Origin: Galerina marginata
Lineage: Eukaryota; Basidiomycota; Agaricomycetes; Agaricales; Galerinaceae
Assembly: GCA_023014335.1 (NCBI GenBank)
Contig: JAECYW010000041.1
Coordinates: 1-64,000, forward strand
DNA length: 64,000 nucleotides
Direction of reading: 5' to 3'
Positions 1 to 10,635 of the stretch are shown here, one piece after another; positions within the stretch are counted from its first letter, which is position 1; each line of letters opens with the position of its first letter. Both the position numbers and the translations under genes were made by a program. The notes under the pieces were generated by a model. That model saw nothing but the letters and a program-made list of their open reading frames with translations, was not told where the DNA came from and made no database searches.

Positions 1-2355
1 GGCGATGATTACGACGACCCGACGGCGATGCTCGGCACCAAGTCCGAGAAGGAGTTCAGCCGTGCTAGGAAGCTCATGGGCGCAACTTGGGCCAATGATG
101 TTAGTATCATTCATCCTTTATATTTTCCAATAGGCTGACAAAAAACTCGCTGTAGCTCAAACGAAGGTCGGTTTTCATGTTTCTGCTGCATGACGTCCTA
201 GTTGAAGCTTGTATTTTTGTAGGTTCTTGTTACGCGCAGCAGCTGCTGCCAACTTTGACTTTGATGACGAAAACGACGAGCCTGTGGGGACTTGTCCTAA
301 TTGTAATGACAGTACGTGCATGGGCTTCATAATTTGGTCCAAATCGCTGACCTGAGCATTTCTTTGTAGTGTTCGTTAACGACAGCGGTCGCGTATTATC
401 GTGCGGCCATGAAATTTGTTTCGGTAAGATAACATCCATCCATGCACGAATGAGTTGTCTTACTCAACGATAAATTTAGATTGCACTCTCGACCTCAGCA
501 ACTCGCCGATCGGTCACGATGGCATTTTGTAAGTTTCTCTGTGTGTTTCTATAATATTATCCATCTTTACCCTTATATCACAGTGGCCAAGGAAGCGAAA
601 AGGAAAATCTCGCCGTCGAGAAGGAATTCGAAGCTGCAGTTGCAAAAGGATATCGACCTTGTAAATTATCCTTAAGACTGCACGTAAGATGATTGTAATG
701 CTGACGATCGATCCTAGGCCCAACCTGCAAGAAGATGATGGACATGAAATCGACCGACAAAGTCTTCAAGGCATCCGCATTCGAGCCGTCCGAGGAAGAA
801 GTGACCAATCAAATCCAGTCGAAGAGACGTGCCAAGTCAGGCAAAGGGCGGGTGCAGGCCCGTTCGCCCTCGCCCGCTTCCTCCATCCCAGACGTGCTGG
901 ACGACTCGGACGACGACTTGCCTGAGGTTGGCCATATTTTCGATACCCCGCTCAAGAAGCACAAGAAAGTGACGAAGAAGGATCCATACGATGTTCGTCG
1001 AATTCGTCACTGTTATACATGTACCTATCGAAACTAACAATGGGCTGATGCACAGAGCGACATGGCCGACGGCACGCAGGACTCGCCCTCCAACAAGCGG
1101 AAAGCGGACGACAGCGACTCGGACTTGGAGATCCTCGAAGAAAGCATCTCGCAGGGCAAGCGCCGCAAGAGCGGTGGTGGGGCCAAGGGCAAAGGACGGG
1201 CTGAGGACAAAGGACGGGCTGATAAAGACATGGGCAAGGGCAAGGATGGAGGCCCGTCTGAAGCGCTCATCGCGACGTGGAAACGTGGCGACGACGATCT
1301 GGAAGCGAGCTCGAAGATGTTGGCGCTGATCAACTACTTGAAGGAGTGGGATGTGACTGGGGAGAAGACGATTTGTTATTCGCAGTGTATGTCGTTCTAT
1401 TTGTTATGGTCGTTGTCGTTGGCTATAACCGACTTGGTTTTTTTAGGGACCTCGATGTTGGATCTCATTGAGAAACTGTTCTCGCGTCATGGGATTAGAA
1501 GTCTTCGTTTCGATGGCAAGATGGACAGGGCACAGCGGGACTCGACTCTGGCGACGTTCAAGCAGTCGGGTGGGCCAAAGGTTATCCTCATCAGGTATTC
1601 ATTCTTCCTGTCCTTCCTCCTGCTCCTGCAAGGCATGCTGACGTTTCATGTACAGCACCAAGTGCGGCAGCGTCGGGTGAGTTTTACCTGCACTCTGCTC
1701 ATTATCACGTCCAGTCGAAACTGATGATGGTTGATGCTTTAGCTTGAACCTCGTATCCGCTAATCGGATCATCAAGTACGTGTACCCTGTTTCTCAACTC
1801 TGCCTGATCATCATCAAGTGTCTCATCGAACGATAATTTAGCATGGATCTATCATGGAACTACGCCGCCGAAGCCCAGGCATATGATCGGTAAGCCACTG
1901 AGTTGCAGGGTATACTCATCGTCAAGTGCGTTGATTGACTGATATTCGAATCTAGTTGTCATCGCATCGGACAAGAGAAAGAGGTGTTCGTGAAACGTCT
2001 TGTCGTCGAAGACACCATTGAAGATCGGTATGTCCTCGTTGTCTGCAAAATATTCTCTTTCTGAAATCAGGATGATAGCATGCTGCAATTGCAAGATGTG
2101 AAAACCGGTACGTGTCACTTCCTGCTCTGACCATACTCTCGCTTATTTTATTTGATCTCGTTCCTAGGTTTGGCAGAGGCTGCTCTTGGTGAAGGTACAG
2201 GTGCCAAGCTGCATAAGTTGAGCGTTAAGGATATCAAATACGTGCGTCCTTTTTATGAAATGAACCCCGGCGATGACTGATCCCGTGTTCCTCGTCAGCT
2301 CTTTGGAATGAAAGACGCTAATGCGCCTAATACCGGCAACCCTAACCCTCAATAG
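1..2355 (+). CDS. SNF2-family ATP-dependent helicase with internal RING finger (3' part)
   Basis: This is the C-terminal part of a Rad5/Rad16/Uls1-type SNF2 ATPase that remodels chromatin or acts in DNA repair; the 5' end lies outside the window. In order, the sequence shows a RING-like region built from several exons (TCPNCND near 290, LSCGHEICF near 400, CPTC near 720), an acidic and lysine-rich linker (750-1330), and then helicase motifs IV-VI: MLDLIEKLFSRHG near 1455, a motif V piece STKCGSVGLNL spanning an intron near 1660, and AYDRCHRIGQEKEVFVKRL near 1890-2010. The tail ending in LFGMKD resembles the end of Uls1/HLTF-like proteins. Many short introns interrupt it. The stop is TAG at 2353-2355. 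A RING inside the helicase suggests E3 ubiquitin or SUMO-targeted ligase activity, which is inferred. Family assignment is firm; the exact orthologue is not. Confidence 0.85.
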
Positions 2356-3247
2356 ACATCTCGCCACCGTCGTCGTCGTCTCCTTGTTCTTGTCCTACTA
2401 CTGTTAAATTGCGGGGGCAGTTCCTATATCACAGGTGTACCTTACTTCAACGCTCCAATTTTTTCTATGGTATCATATCAATCCCTAGTAACTCGCTGGC
2501 GCTCGACTGCAGCCTACTTACTATACCTTCTAATCACTTCATGTTCCATATAATTGTGTATATGCTGGATCTTGGTGTTCAATAATGTGGATATTATGCT
2601 ATTATGCTATGAAGTTGCCTTTGTTCAGGTTTGAGTGATCAAACCTACATCCAAAGTTGTCCGCACTGCACTGATTAATGATCATGAAGCTATGTACCGC
2701 AGTCATTGCAGTTCTCGGGCTTCGATTTCCGCCATGGGTACCAAGATACATTCCTGTACATATGATATATCATATCTCGCGAAGGGAGAAGAGAACACTT
2801 TTTCTCGGCCTCGTTTGACCGCCCGCTGCTCAAGCGCAGGATGAGGAAAGCGCAGCCCTTTTGGATGCTATACCGTACATAGTATACGTACTCGTACACG
2901 AAGGGCATTTCCTTCCGGGTTTCACGATCTTCGATGGGTTACGGGACCTGGCTACAGTATGTGATGTTCTCGACATCAACACCAACCTGAGTCTACCCGA
3001 GTCCTGACAAAGCTCGAGCCTGACCGAAGGCGCAAATCTGCAAATCCAGGGAAATTCGCGAAGATCCATTATATAATTCCGAAGCTACGGTATGACGCTA
3101 TGTACGGGGTTCCTTCGCCGTAGCCTAAGTATTTCCTTCCGAATAAATCCTATACGAAACGGAGGAGATGAACAATTGTTCTTAGGGAGGCCCGGTAAGC
3201 TGCACTCACTGAGGTATAACCCAAGGGCTCTCTATCTTGTCCGTACT
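2356..3247. other. Intergenic region, start of tandem duplication
   Basis: No convincing gene. The first 200 bases are the probable 3' UTR of the helicase. From about 2940 the sequence begins the first copy of a roughly 940-bp tandem duplication (second copy from about 3900); both copies share the stretch around GAGCTCGAGCCTGACCGAAG. Confidence 0.5.
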
Positions 3248-3744
3248 TTACAATCCAAGATGGAGCAAGAAGGGAATCAGGACGAGCCCAATGACGCCGT
3301 TTGCTTGTACTGATGAGACGGCGCTGTTGCCTGACGTGGTCGGTGATGGGCTCGAGCTGGACGACGAGCTGGATGACGAGCTGGATGACGAGCTGGAGCT
3401 GGAGCTAGAGCTAGAGCTAGAGCCGCCAGGTGCAGTCGGCGTTGGTGAGGTCGATGGGGACGAGCTGCTCGAGTCGCTCGGTGATGGGGTGGGGCTGTTG
3501 CTGTCAGTGGTCGACGATTCTACCGTTGGGATAGGAAGAGAAATAGAGGCTGAAGTAGAGTCCGTGCTGGAGGTGGAGAGGCGATTAGCTGTGCACTACA
3601 TATGGACACTCTTAAGGAGACTTGTACTACTCACTGAGGTATCCCGCTCGGCCTCCTGATAGAAAGACTGGTGGTAGAAGACGTGGACTGGCCTAAAACA
3701 CCGAGCACCGCAATAGACAACACAAGAAAAGAGAATTGGCGCAT
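3248..3744 (-). pseudogene. Serine-rich GPI-anchored-type wall protein, damaged tandem copy
   Basis: This is the upstream-strand twin of the intact gene at 4176-4664. It keeps the signal peptide (MRQFSFLVLSIAVLGVLGQ), the Ser/Thr-rich body and the C-terminal hydrophobic tail VIGLVLIPFLLHLGL expected for a GPI signal. The frame breaks after SGIPQ: an in-frame TGA follows, where the twin reads on through Cys-Ala-Val. The TGA overlaps a possible GTGAGT donor, but no acceptor I tried (for example the TAG before TGCACAGC) restores the Ser-rich frame. It is therefore most likely a broken copy, although an unusual splice cannot be excluded. Confidence 0.6.
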
Positions 3745-4175
3745 TATAGTCGTTACAGTAACTTGAGATGGACTGGGGAAAGTCTGGAGAGCAAGGTGGG
3801 TTCCAGGGCGACTTTATACTCCCACCGATTCGGATAGAAGTCACCGCAACCGCAGGCAACTTATTTATAGCGAGCAAGAAACTGGCACGGTAAATGGGTT
3901 CTATATTTAAATGAGATAGATTACGGGATCTCTACCTGCGTCCCGACAGAGCTCGAGCCTGACCGAAGACGCAAATCTGCAAATCCAGGGTAATTCGCGA
4001 ACACCCATTAATTCCGAGGGTACAAGATGGACTATGATGCTATGTATGGGGTTCCTTCGCCGTATCCTATCTAAATCCTATACGAAACGGAGGAGATGAA
4101 CAACTGTTCTTAGGGAGACCGAGCAAGCTGCACTTACTGAGATATAACCCAAGAGCTCTCTATGCTATCCGCGCT
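3745..4175. other. Spacer of the tandem duplication
   Basis: Contains the promoter side of the damaged serine-rich copy (CTTATTTATAG near 3858-3868) and the second start of the duplicated unit (from about 3940). No other coding signal is seen. Confidence 0.5.
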
Positions 4176-4664
4176 CTACCATCCAAGATGGAGCAAGAGG
4201 GGAATTAAGACGAGCCCTACCACGCCATTTGCTTGTACCGATGAGACGGCGCTGTTGCCTGACGTGGTCGGTGCTGGGCTCGAGCTCGACGACGACGACG
4301 ACGACGAGCTGGAGCTTGAACTTGAGCTAGAGCTAGAGCTAGAGCTAGAACCACCAGGTGCAGTCGGCGTTGGTGAGGTCGATGGCGACGAGCTAGTTGA
4401 GCCGCTCGAGGTTGCCGGTGTTGAGGTGCTGAAGGTGGTTGACGATTCTACCGTTGGGATAGGAAGAGAAATAGAAGCTGATGTCGAGTCCGTGCTGAAG
4501 GTAAAGAAAGTGGTTAGCTTTGCAATAGCGTTCTTGAGAGTTTTTACGACTGCGCACTGAGGTATCCCGCTCGGCCTCCTGATAGAAAGGCTGGTAGAAG
4601 ACGAGGTTTGGCCTAAAACACCGAGCACCGCAATAGACAACACAAGAAAAGAGAATTGGCGCAT
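4176..4664 (-). CDS. Small serine-rich secreted protein, probably GPI-anchored
   Basis: A single-exon ORF of about 162 residues. The start chosen is the Met before RQFSFLVLS, because it gives a clean signal peptide and matches the start in the neighbouring copy; an upstream in-frame Met at 4709 would add about 15 residues. After the signal come one short Cys-containing segment (IPQCAV), a Ser/Thr/Pro-rich body, a run of about 24 serines made of AGC/TCT-type codons, and a hydrophobic C-terminus (GVVGLVLIPLLLHLGW) without a polar tail, as in GPI-attachment signals. Such proteins are heavily O-glycosylated and sit in the wall or membrane. No enzymatic domain is visible. The duplicated unit includes its upstream region. 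Confidence 0.7.
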   Translation of the reverse strand: MRQFSFLVLSIAVLGVLGQTSSSTSLSIRRPSGIPQCAVVKTLKNAIAKLTTFFTFSTDSTSASISLPIPTVESSTTFSTSTPATSSGSTSSSPSTSPTPTAPGGSSSSSSSSSSSSSSSSSSSSSSSSPAPTTSGNSAVSSVQANGVVGLVLIPLLLHLGW

Positions 4665-5000
4665 TATAGTCGTGAACTTGAGATGGACTGGGGAAAGTCT
4701 GGAGAGCAAGGTGGGTGCCAGGGCGACTTTATACTCCCACCGATTCGGATAGAAGTCACCGCAACCGCAGGCAACTTATTTATAGCGAGCAACAACTGCA
4801 TGATAAATGTATGAATGGATTCTATATTTAAATGCGATGCATGTGTCGAGATGCGAAAGGATGCGAATGATGAAAAAATTATTGGGGTGCGTAGTAGTAT
4901 GGAGGGAAAAAACGAGGCGAGCCTTCACCGAGTATTTGAAAGCAATGACCTCTGTAAGTATGATAGCTTAAACGAGTCCAATGCGCAGCCCGACCTTGGA
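4665..5000. other. Intergenic region
   Basis: Promoter of the serine-rich gene (TTATTTATAG near 4778-4787), followed by the 3' flank of the KRE6-like gene. No gene is seen. Confidence 0.5.
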
Positions 5001-8000
5001 CTAGCAGGTGCCACCGTTCTGCAGACGGTTCTTCGGCCACGGCTGCTTCGCCTCTTCCCAAGTGGTTATATTAGGATTAGTATAAACGTCTTGATATCTA
5101 AAATCAGACAGATTCGAAGCGCGTTAGTCCCAAACGTATTTGTAACCTGCTCAAAGCAAGGCAGTACAATAAGTAACTGAATCTGAACACTGACGTTTGG
5201 ATGTAGTCCGCAGTCGGGAAGTCTTCAGGATCACAGCCCACATTCAACGCGTCCTTCGGCTGATACACACGGATGTAATCGATGCGCATCGTGGTCGGGA
5301 AGGTTAGAGCTGGATCGAGGACACCGAAGTTGTTTGAGATTCCGAGATTCGCGATTATGTACTAGAGCGGCTCGTCAGAGACCAAAGAAAAATTGTCGAG
5401 GCGAACCGAACAAAGCCGCACCATAGGCTCCTGCGACACCGGCCGCGCGTTGATCTGCGTGAGAGTGTCGGCGGCCATGCCAGGCGCACGCAGCGTCCAC
5501 GATTTCTTGCCGTCGTTGATCCAGGTGATATACGCGTCGTCGAAGCTGGTCAAGTCAACTTGTGATCAGAACGTATTGATTGGAATATTAGATGTTAACT
5601 ATGACTGACCCAGGCTTATACTCAAACCCGTAGATGGCGAAGCACTTCGTGTTGAGCTCGTAGCAGTTCTGGTTCGCGAGCGCGAGGCCGCTCGTCGTTT
5701 GTTGGTAGACTCCTGGATATATTCATTTTTTTAGAAAAAAAAAACGTGAGCATGGCGTGCTGAGGCGAGGCTGATTTCAGCTACGTACCGCCTTTGTACT
5801 GGTTCAGAACAGTGGATGTCGTGTCGTAGATGATCAAGTTATCACTTGTATTTTTCCAGTTATAACCCGCCTAACACAAAAAAAAGAATCAGCTGCGTTC
5901 ATAGTTTACTTTCTTCCGATTTCAATCCGCGTACGAACATTATAAGGCCCCCACTGCGCAGACAACGACACCTAGAACATGAATAGCAAACATGAGCAAC
6001 ACCGAACCAAAAGCGTCGAACGATGACCGATGAGCTGAGCACCAACCTTTCCCCCATCAGGATCAACGATCGCTTCGAGGATATCGATCTCAGGCGCGGA
6101 CCTCCCAACGTACGTCCCGTTCTTGCGCATTGGGCCGGGGTGCGATTCGCCTGGGCACGTACAGGCAGCTTTTATCATGCATCTCGGTTAGATATAGAAA
6201 AAGGAAAAGGCAACGAGAGGAAGGGTAGGGGCAAGGGCAAGGGCAAGGGTAAGGGTAAGGGTAGGAGGAAGACGTACAGAGTCGTTGGCCGGGAAGGAAA
6301 GACTGCGTAAACCCCCCAACCCCAAACAGACAATTAGACACGCAGACTCGTAAACAAGAATCGAGAAATGTGAATATGAGCGCACCAGGACGTTTCCATA
6401 CTGAGGGTCGCCGTTTTGCGTCGCAGCCACTGGAGTGGACGTACCGGGAAAGGTTTGGTTAGGGAGCGTGCCGACGTCGCATGAGTCGTATGTGTATGGC
6501 CACTGGGTTATTTCAGTCATTTTATTTTTGAGGGTTGAGTATGAGAGGAGAAAAGGAGGAGGAGAGGCTTACCATGCCGTCGAGACTTCCACCATACCCA
6601 GCTCGTCCTATGGAAACAACGTTCGTGGAAGCCGACTGGGAGGATAGGGGGGTGCGTACCTAAGTTACCCATCGCCCAACTAAAGGAAAACCAAAAGGTA
6701 AATAAAAATAAAGTTAGTCGAAGGATTTTGGGGTAATACTTGGGCGAAGGAGGGAGGGAGGGGGGGAGGCTTACACCGCAGGCCAGAGACCGCTGTTCAA
6801 GTTCGAGATTGATAAAGAGAAAGAGAAGGAGAAGGAGAAAGAAAGAAAGAAGGGTTGTCAGTCTAAGTTGTTCATTCGAATGAGATAAGTTTGAAAGTTA
6901 CCCGACAGTGTTTGATCCGGGAAGGGTGACAGCCGCTGCAAAAAAAAAGAGAAAAAAGTTGGGGGTTAAGTTTTTGTCTTCCCGCACACAGGAAAGAGAA
7001 AGAAAGGGGGTATGGAGAGGGAGAGGTACGTACTCTCGATGAGTCCTCCGGTGAAGCAGAATTTGTTCCTGTAAATAATGAGTTTAGTTTGGAACTTGGA
7101 ATCGGAATGCCATTTGGGGCTGAGCGGGAAGGAAGGAAGGTTACCATGATTGTAGCTGTGGAGGAAAAAAGGAGGTTAAATATGATAACTTCGAAACAAT
7201 GAAAGAAGAAAACGTTGATATGCACCATGCCGGACTTGTAAGCCAGGTTGTGGTTGTTGTCGGGATTGGCTTGTTCGAGCTTGATGAGTAGCGAGCCGCC
7301 GCCTGTTGTTACTAAAATAAATAAAACCACAGGTCAGACCACGATATGGAGTTGAGCGAGAGAGAGGAGGACACACTTTGTCCAGGATCATACCACTCCA
7401 AATCATTCTAACCCCAGCTCAAACTCAACCTCCCATCAAAACCAGTCAAAAAAAAAAAGCACACACCGTCCCCCAATAATGGAAATCCACAGCCTCCCAA
7501 AACGGATCGTCCCCCGCATAGAAAGACCTGCCATCCGTATTAAACTCGTCCGAAAACACCAGCTCCCACTCTTCCCCCGTCTCATACGACGCCTTGGTGT
7601 AAGCGTCCTTCGGCGTGTCTTCGTCGATCAAGGCGAAGTTTCCGGACATTAAGGGGACCTGCCCTGATGCGTTTGTGCCGCCGAGGTTGAACGCCCCTTG
7701 GGTGGTTTGTTTGTGCTGGGTGAAGTGGCTGAAGATGGGGTATCCTGAAGCGTTTCGATATCAGTTATTTTTGAAGATGGCGTTCAAAAATAAGTCGGTT
7801 ACGTACCAGCACTAGTGGACGACGGAAAATTTGGTTTGATGATTAGGAGCAGAGCTAAAACACACACAGGGTGAAACGGGACTCACAATAACGTCAAGAA
7901 GCCAGCAGCGATGATGAATAAACACCCGAGGTTGCCCAGCCCGCGCGCCGTGAAGATGTGGCCGCCCTTGTCCACCCTCCTGTCGCGGAGCGGGTCGGGG

Positions 8001-8307
8001 TTGTGTAGGGCGTCGTCCGGCTCTCGGGTGTGGATGTCGATGGGCAGACCCCATGCTTTTGGCGACGGGGTTAGGGAGTACTGGAATAGGGGTTGGTGTT
8101 AATGAGGGCAAAGGGACTGGACGGAGGGTAACGGTACCTTGCTGGCAATAGAGTGCTGCGAGGAAAAAGAAAGGTCAGTCTATCGAGACTTGGGTATATG
8201 AGCAGGCAAGAGCGGATACGGACCTGAACGACAGCGCCAGGCGAGGACGAGTTGTCAGCTAGTAGAAGGCTGGTGGCTGAGGTGGAGGTTTGCGGGAAAC
8301 CACTCAT
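5001..8307 (-). CDS. KRE6/SKN1-like beta-glucan synthesis-associated protein (GH16 family)
   Basis: A type II membrane protein of the secretory pathway needed for beta-1,6-glucan in the fungal wall. It is split into many exons. The start chosen is [11 protein letters not shown] at 8307. A cytoplasmic N-terminus ([23 protein letters not shown]) leads into one transmembrane helix ([11 protein letters not shown], about 7880-7910). The luminal GH16-like domain follows: [31 protein letters not shown], then GLWPAVWAMGNLGRAGYGG, and the catalytic-type motif APEIDILEA (ExDxxE) near 6085. The C-terminus has [11 protein letters not shown] and ends [12 protein letters not shown], which is characteristic of this family. 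The stop is at 5001-5003. Introns hold low-complexity purine runs (for example a GGGCAA/GGGTAA run near 6230-6265). Family identity is very secure; exon edges are approximate. Confidence 0.92.
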
Positions 8308-9253
8308 GAATGAATGAAGCCGGGCCAGAAAAGAAAGTGCGTATAAATGAATGAGAGAGTGGGTCAAAAGGAAAGGACAACTGGCAAGACAGAGGGAGAG
8401 GAGAGAGGGATGAAAAAATGAAGACACGGAAGGCTGGCAAGTTGGATTTTCAAAAACGCGTCGTCAGAATTGGGAATGTTCTTTTGATATCAGGGTCGGC
8501 TGATTTTTGACAGTGACACCGGTAAGTAAACGGTGATGACCATTTGGGTCTATGGGGCCACTTTACAAACCTGGACCAAATATTCTCGCTCTGCCCATCC
8601 TCGCTCTGCGTCTTCTCTACCCCCTTAGACCACTCTACCCATCCTTCTTTCGACAGAAAAACTTGAACTCCAAATGTCCATTTTCGCGGAAAAACCAAGC
8701 TAGTCGGTGACGAGACGTGTCAAGCATGTCAAGGGGCCAAGACCGTAAATTTAGCACAAGCATTGCGTAAGGTTACATAATCACAGCACCCGATCACAGA
8801 AGGAGGGGACTGCTGCGTGGTTGAGATGAAATTAGGGTTCCGATGGGGATCCGTCGCGGTCTTTCTGCCAACTTCCAAGGACCATGCCGACCGGACCGGC
8901 ATATCCTGATGGGCCTTATCACGGACTCAAAAAAAAAGTCAGGGCTCCTGCCAAGCGCCTAGAGTCCTGGGCGCTTATTCTACGCCTAGGGGTCATTGTA
9001 TCAAATCCCCACGTTGTGGTTTGATTTGCTCATCCTCATTCGAAGATTTGTTCTTGGGCGACTTATCTTAAATCTCACGAAATTCGCTCAAAGAGGGTAT
9101 AACTTATCAGATGCGTAAAAATAATAATCGAGAGAGTAAAAGAGTGACAATGTGTAGCAATTATATGAGGTTTACGAGGTAATGTAGGACCGGAAAAAAA
9201 AAATAAAGGAATGTAGAGAGGCAAAGAACGGGATGTGGGAGCAAGAAAGGACT
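8308..9253. other. Intergenic region between KRE6-like gene and hydrophobin
   Basis: Holds the 5' flank of the KRE6-like gene and the 3' flank of the hydrophobin. No ORF here resembles a protein family I know. A pyrimidine/purine-biased stretch runs near 8330-8420. Confidence 0.4.
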
Positions 9254-10138
9254 CTAGCCTCCAGGGACGTAGACGTTGATGGGGGTGCAGCCGAATGCGA
9301 CGAAGCCCTCTGCGAAAAAGAGTTAGCGAAGAAACCTTGCGAGCTATGTGGATGAGGATGAAACTTACTGAAGCTGTTGTCCTTGCAGCACACCGTCTGC
9401 GCAGTGCTATCAAGTGAGAGGTCAAGTCAGAAAGTGCGCAAATTAAAGGCGAGGAGGGGAAGAGAAAGAGAAAGAGAACTGACCAAGTCCCAGACGCCCC
9501 ACCTGCGCCGGTAGAGACCGGGCTGCACGAAGAAGCCATGAGCGTGTCGGGGGTGCCGACGATGTTGCTGCCCATGATGCCCTGGAACATGTTCGCTTCG
9601 TGGCTGTTCGACTCGTACGTGGCGTCGCCTAAAAAGAAACACAAAAAGAAAGAAGGAAGGAAAGAAAGAAGGAAAGTCAGATCGAGTAAAGGCGACGCGA
9701 TGAGATGAAGATGAAAAAGAAGAAACACATACAGCACTGAACAGGCCCGGTATTGCACGTCCCAGCATCCATAGTCTTAGGCGCGTTCTTGCCTTTTCCG
9801 TCCTTATAATTGAACTTGTCGGCCTTGTTCCCGTCCTTGCCACCGTCCTTGTTCCCGTCCTTGTTCCCGTCCTTCCCGTCCTTGTTTCCGTCCTTGTTAC
9901 CGTCCTTGGCCTTGGGCGTCTCCTTAACCTGCGGCATAGGAACAGGCGCAGCCTCCTTCGCCTTAGCCGCCAAACTCCCAGTCGGCGATTTCGCATGCGG
10001 AGCAGACGCGTCGCCGACGCCGCCAAACGGTCCAGGCATGGGGAGGCCGCCGAACGAGGGCGAGGGGGAGGGCGAGGCGGCGACGAAGTTGAGGACGGCC
10101 ATGGAGGTGATAGTGAGGAGGGCGAGTTTTGAGAACAT
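9254..10138 (-). CDS. Class I hydrophobin with long charged N-terminal repeat region
   Basis: A secreted amphipathic protein that coats hyphae and fruit bodies at air interfaces. It starts at 10138 with a signal peptide (MFSKLALLTITSMAVLNFVAAS). A spacer of about 100 residues follows, rich in Pro and then in repeats of the type KDGNKDGNKDG. After that comes the eight-cysteine core, assembled from four exons: C-x6-CC (CNTGPVQCC, the second Cys of the pair split by an intron), x33, C (SSCSPVS), x13, C (completed across the next intron), x5, CC (TAQTVCC), x12, C (FVAFGCTPINVYVPGG). This spacing fits class I. Splices: GTATGT after QC, GTCAGT after GASGT, GTAAGT after DNSF. The stop is TAG at 9254-9256. 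The charged repeat extension is unusual for this family. Confidence 0.9.
9817..9930 (-). repeat. DGNK-type coding repeat in hydrophobin
   Basis: Short in-frame repeats of GACGGGAACAAG-like units encode alternating Lys-Asp-Gly-Asn. Unit lengths are multiples of three, so expansion or contraction keeps the reading frame. Confidence 0.7.
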
Positions 10139-10635
10139 GTTTTTGATTTGGTAGATGATAGATGTAAATGAGGGTGGGAGTAGGGAGTAGACTGTTTTTC
10201 GAGGTGGGGTAGTGGTGGTTTGAGTGCGGAAAGGCGATGTTGGATTGGGGAGCGAGGACGCGCTCTTTATAGGTTTCTCGCCGATCTGGGTTGAGTGTCA
10301 GCCATTGAAAGTGGGTAGCTGACCGTCACGTTTTTGATTTCGAAGACGACTAGGAGAGGCTTATTCGGGATTTCGATCGAGTCCAATGTCATCCTCTCCG
10401 CGGGAAGGAACGAGAGATGAACGGTTTCTGCGATATCCTTATAGGCGATTCATTCGAAAGGAAAATACTTGATGATAGATATTTCTACAAGGTCGTATTA
10501 ACCCAAGAAACCAATTTTTACAAACCAAAGATCTCGTCTCTCTTCGCAACACGCCTACTTAAATCCAGTCAGCCACTCCGCACCTCGACTCCGAGCCTCA
10601 TCCTCTCCAATCCCAACCCCACCAAACACCAAACA
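10139..10635. other. Hydrophobin promoter and ADE13 3' flank
   Basis: A likely TATA element (TTTATAGG, about 10265-10272) lies about 130 bases upstream of the hydrophobin ATG. No additional gene is seen. Confidence 0.4.

Noticed and set aside
4162..4560. Acidic Glu/Leu repeat protein on the plus strand
   Set aside because: The Glu-Leu repeat is the antisense of the serine run in the GPI-type gene; the minus-strand reading has a signal peptide and GPI tail.
6188..6310. GGGCAAGGGTAAGGG run as an internal telomere-like repeat
   Set aside because: It lies in an intron of the KRE6-like gene, is not the fungal TTAGGG repeat, and is a short purine run.
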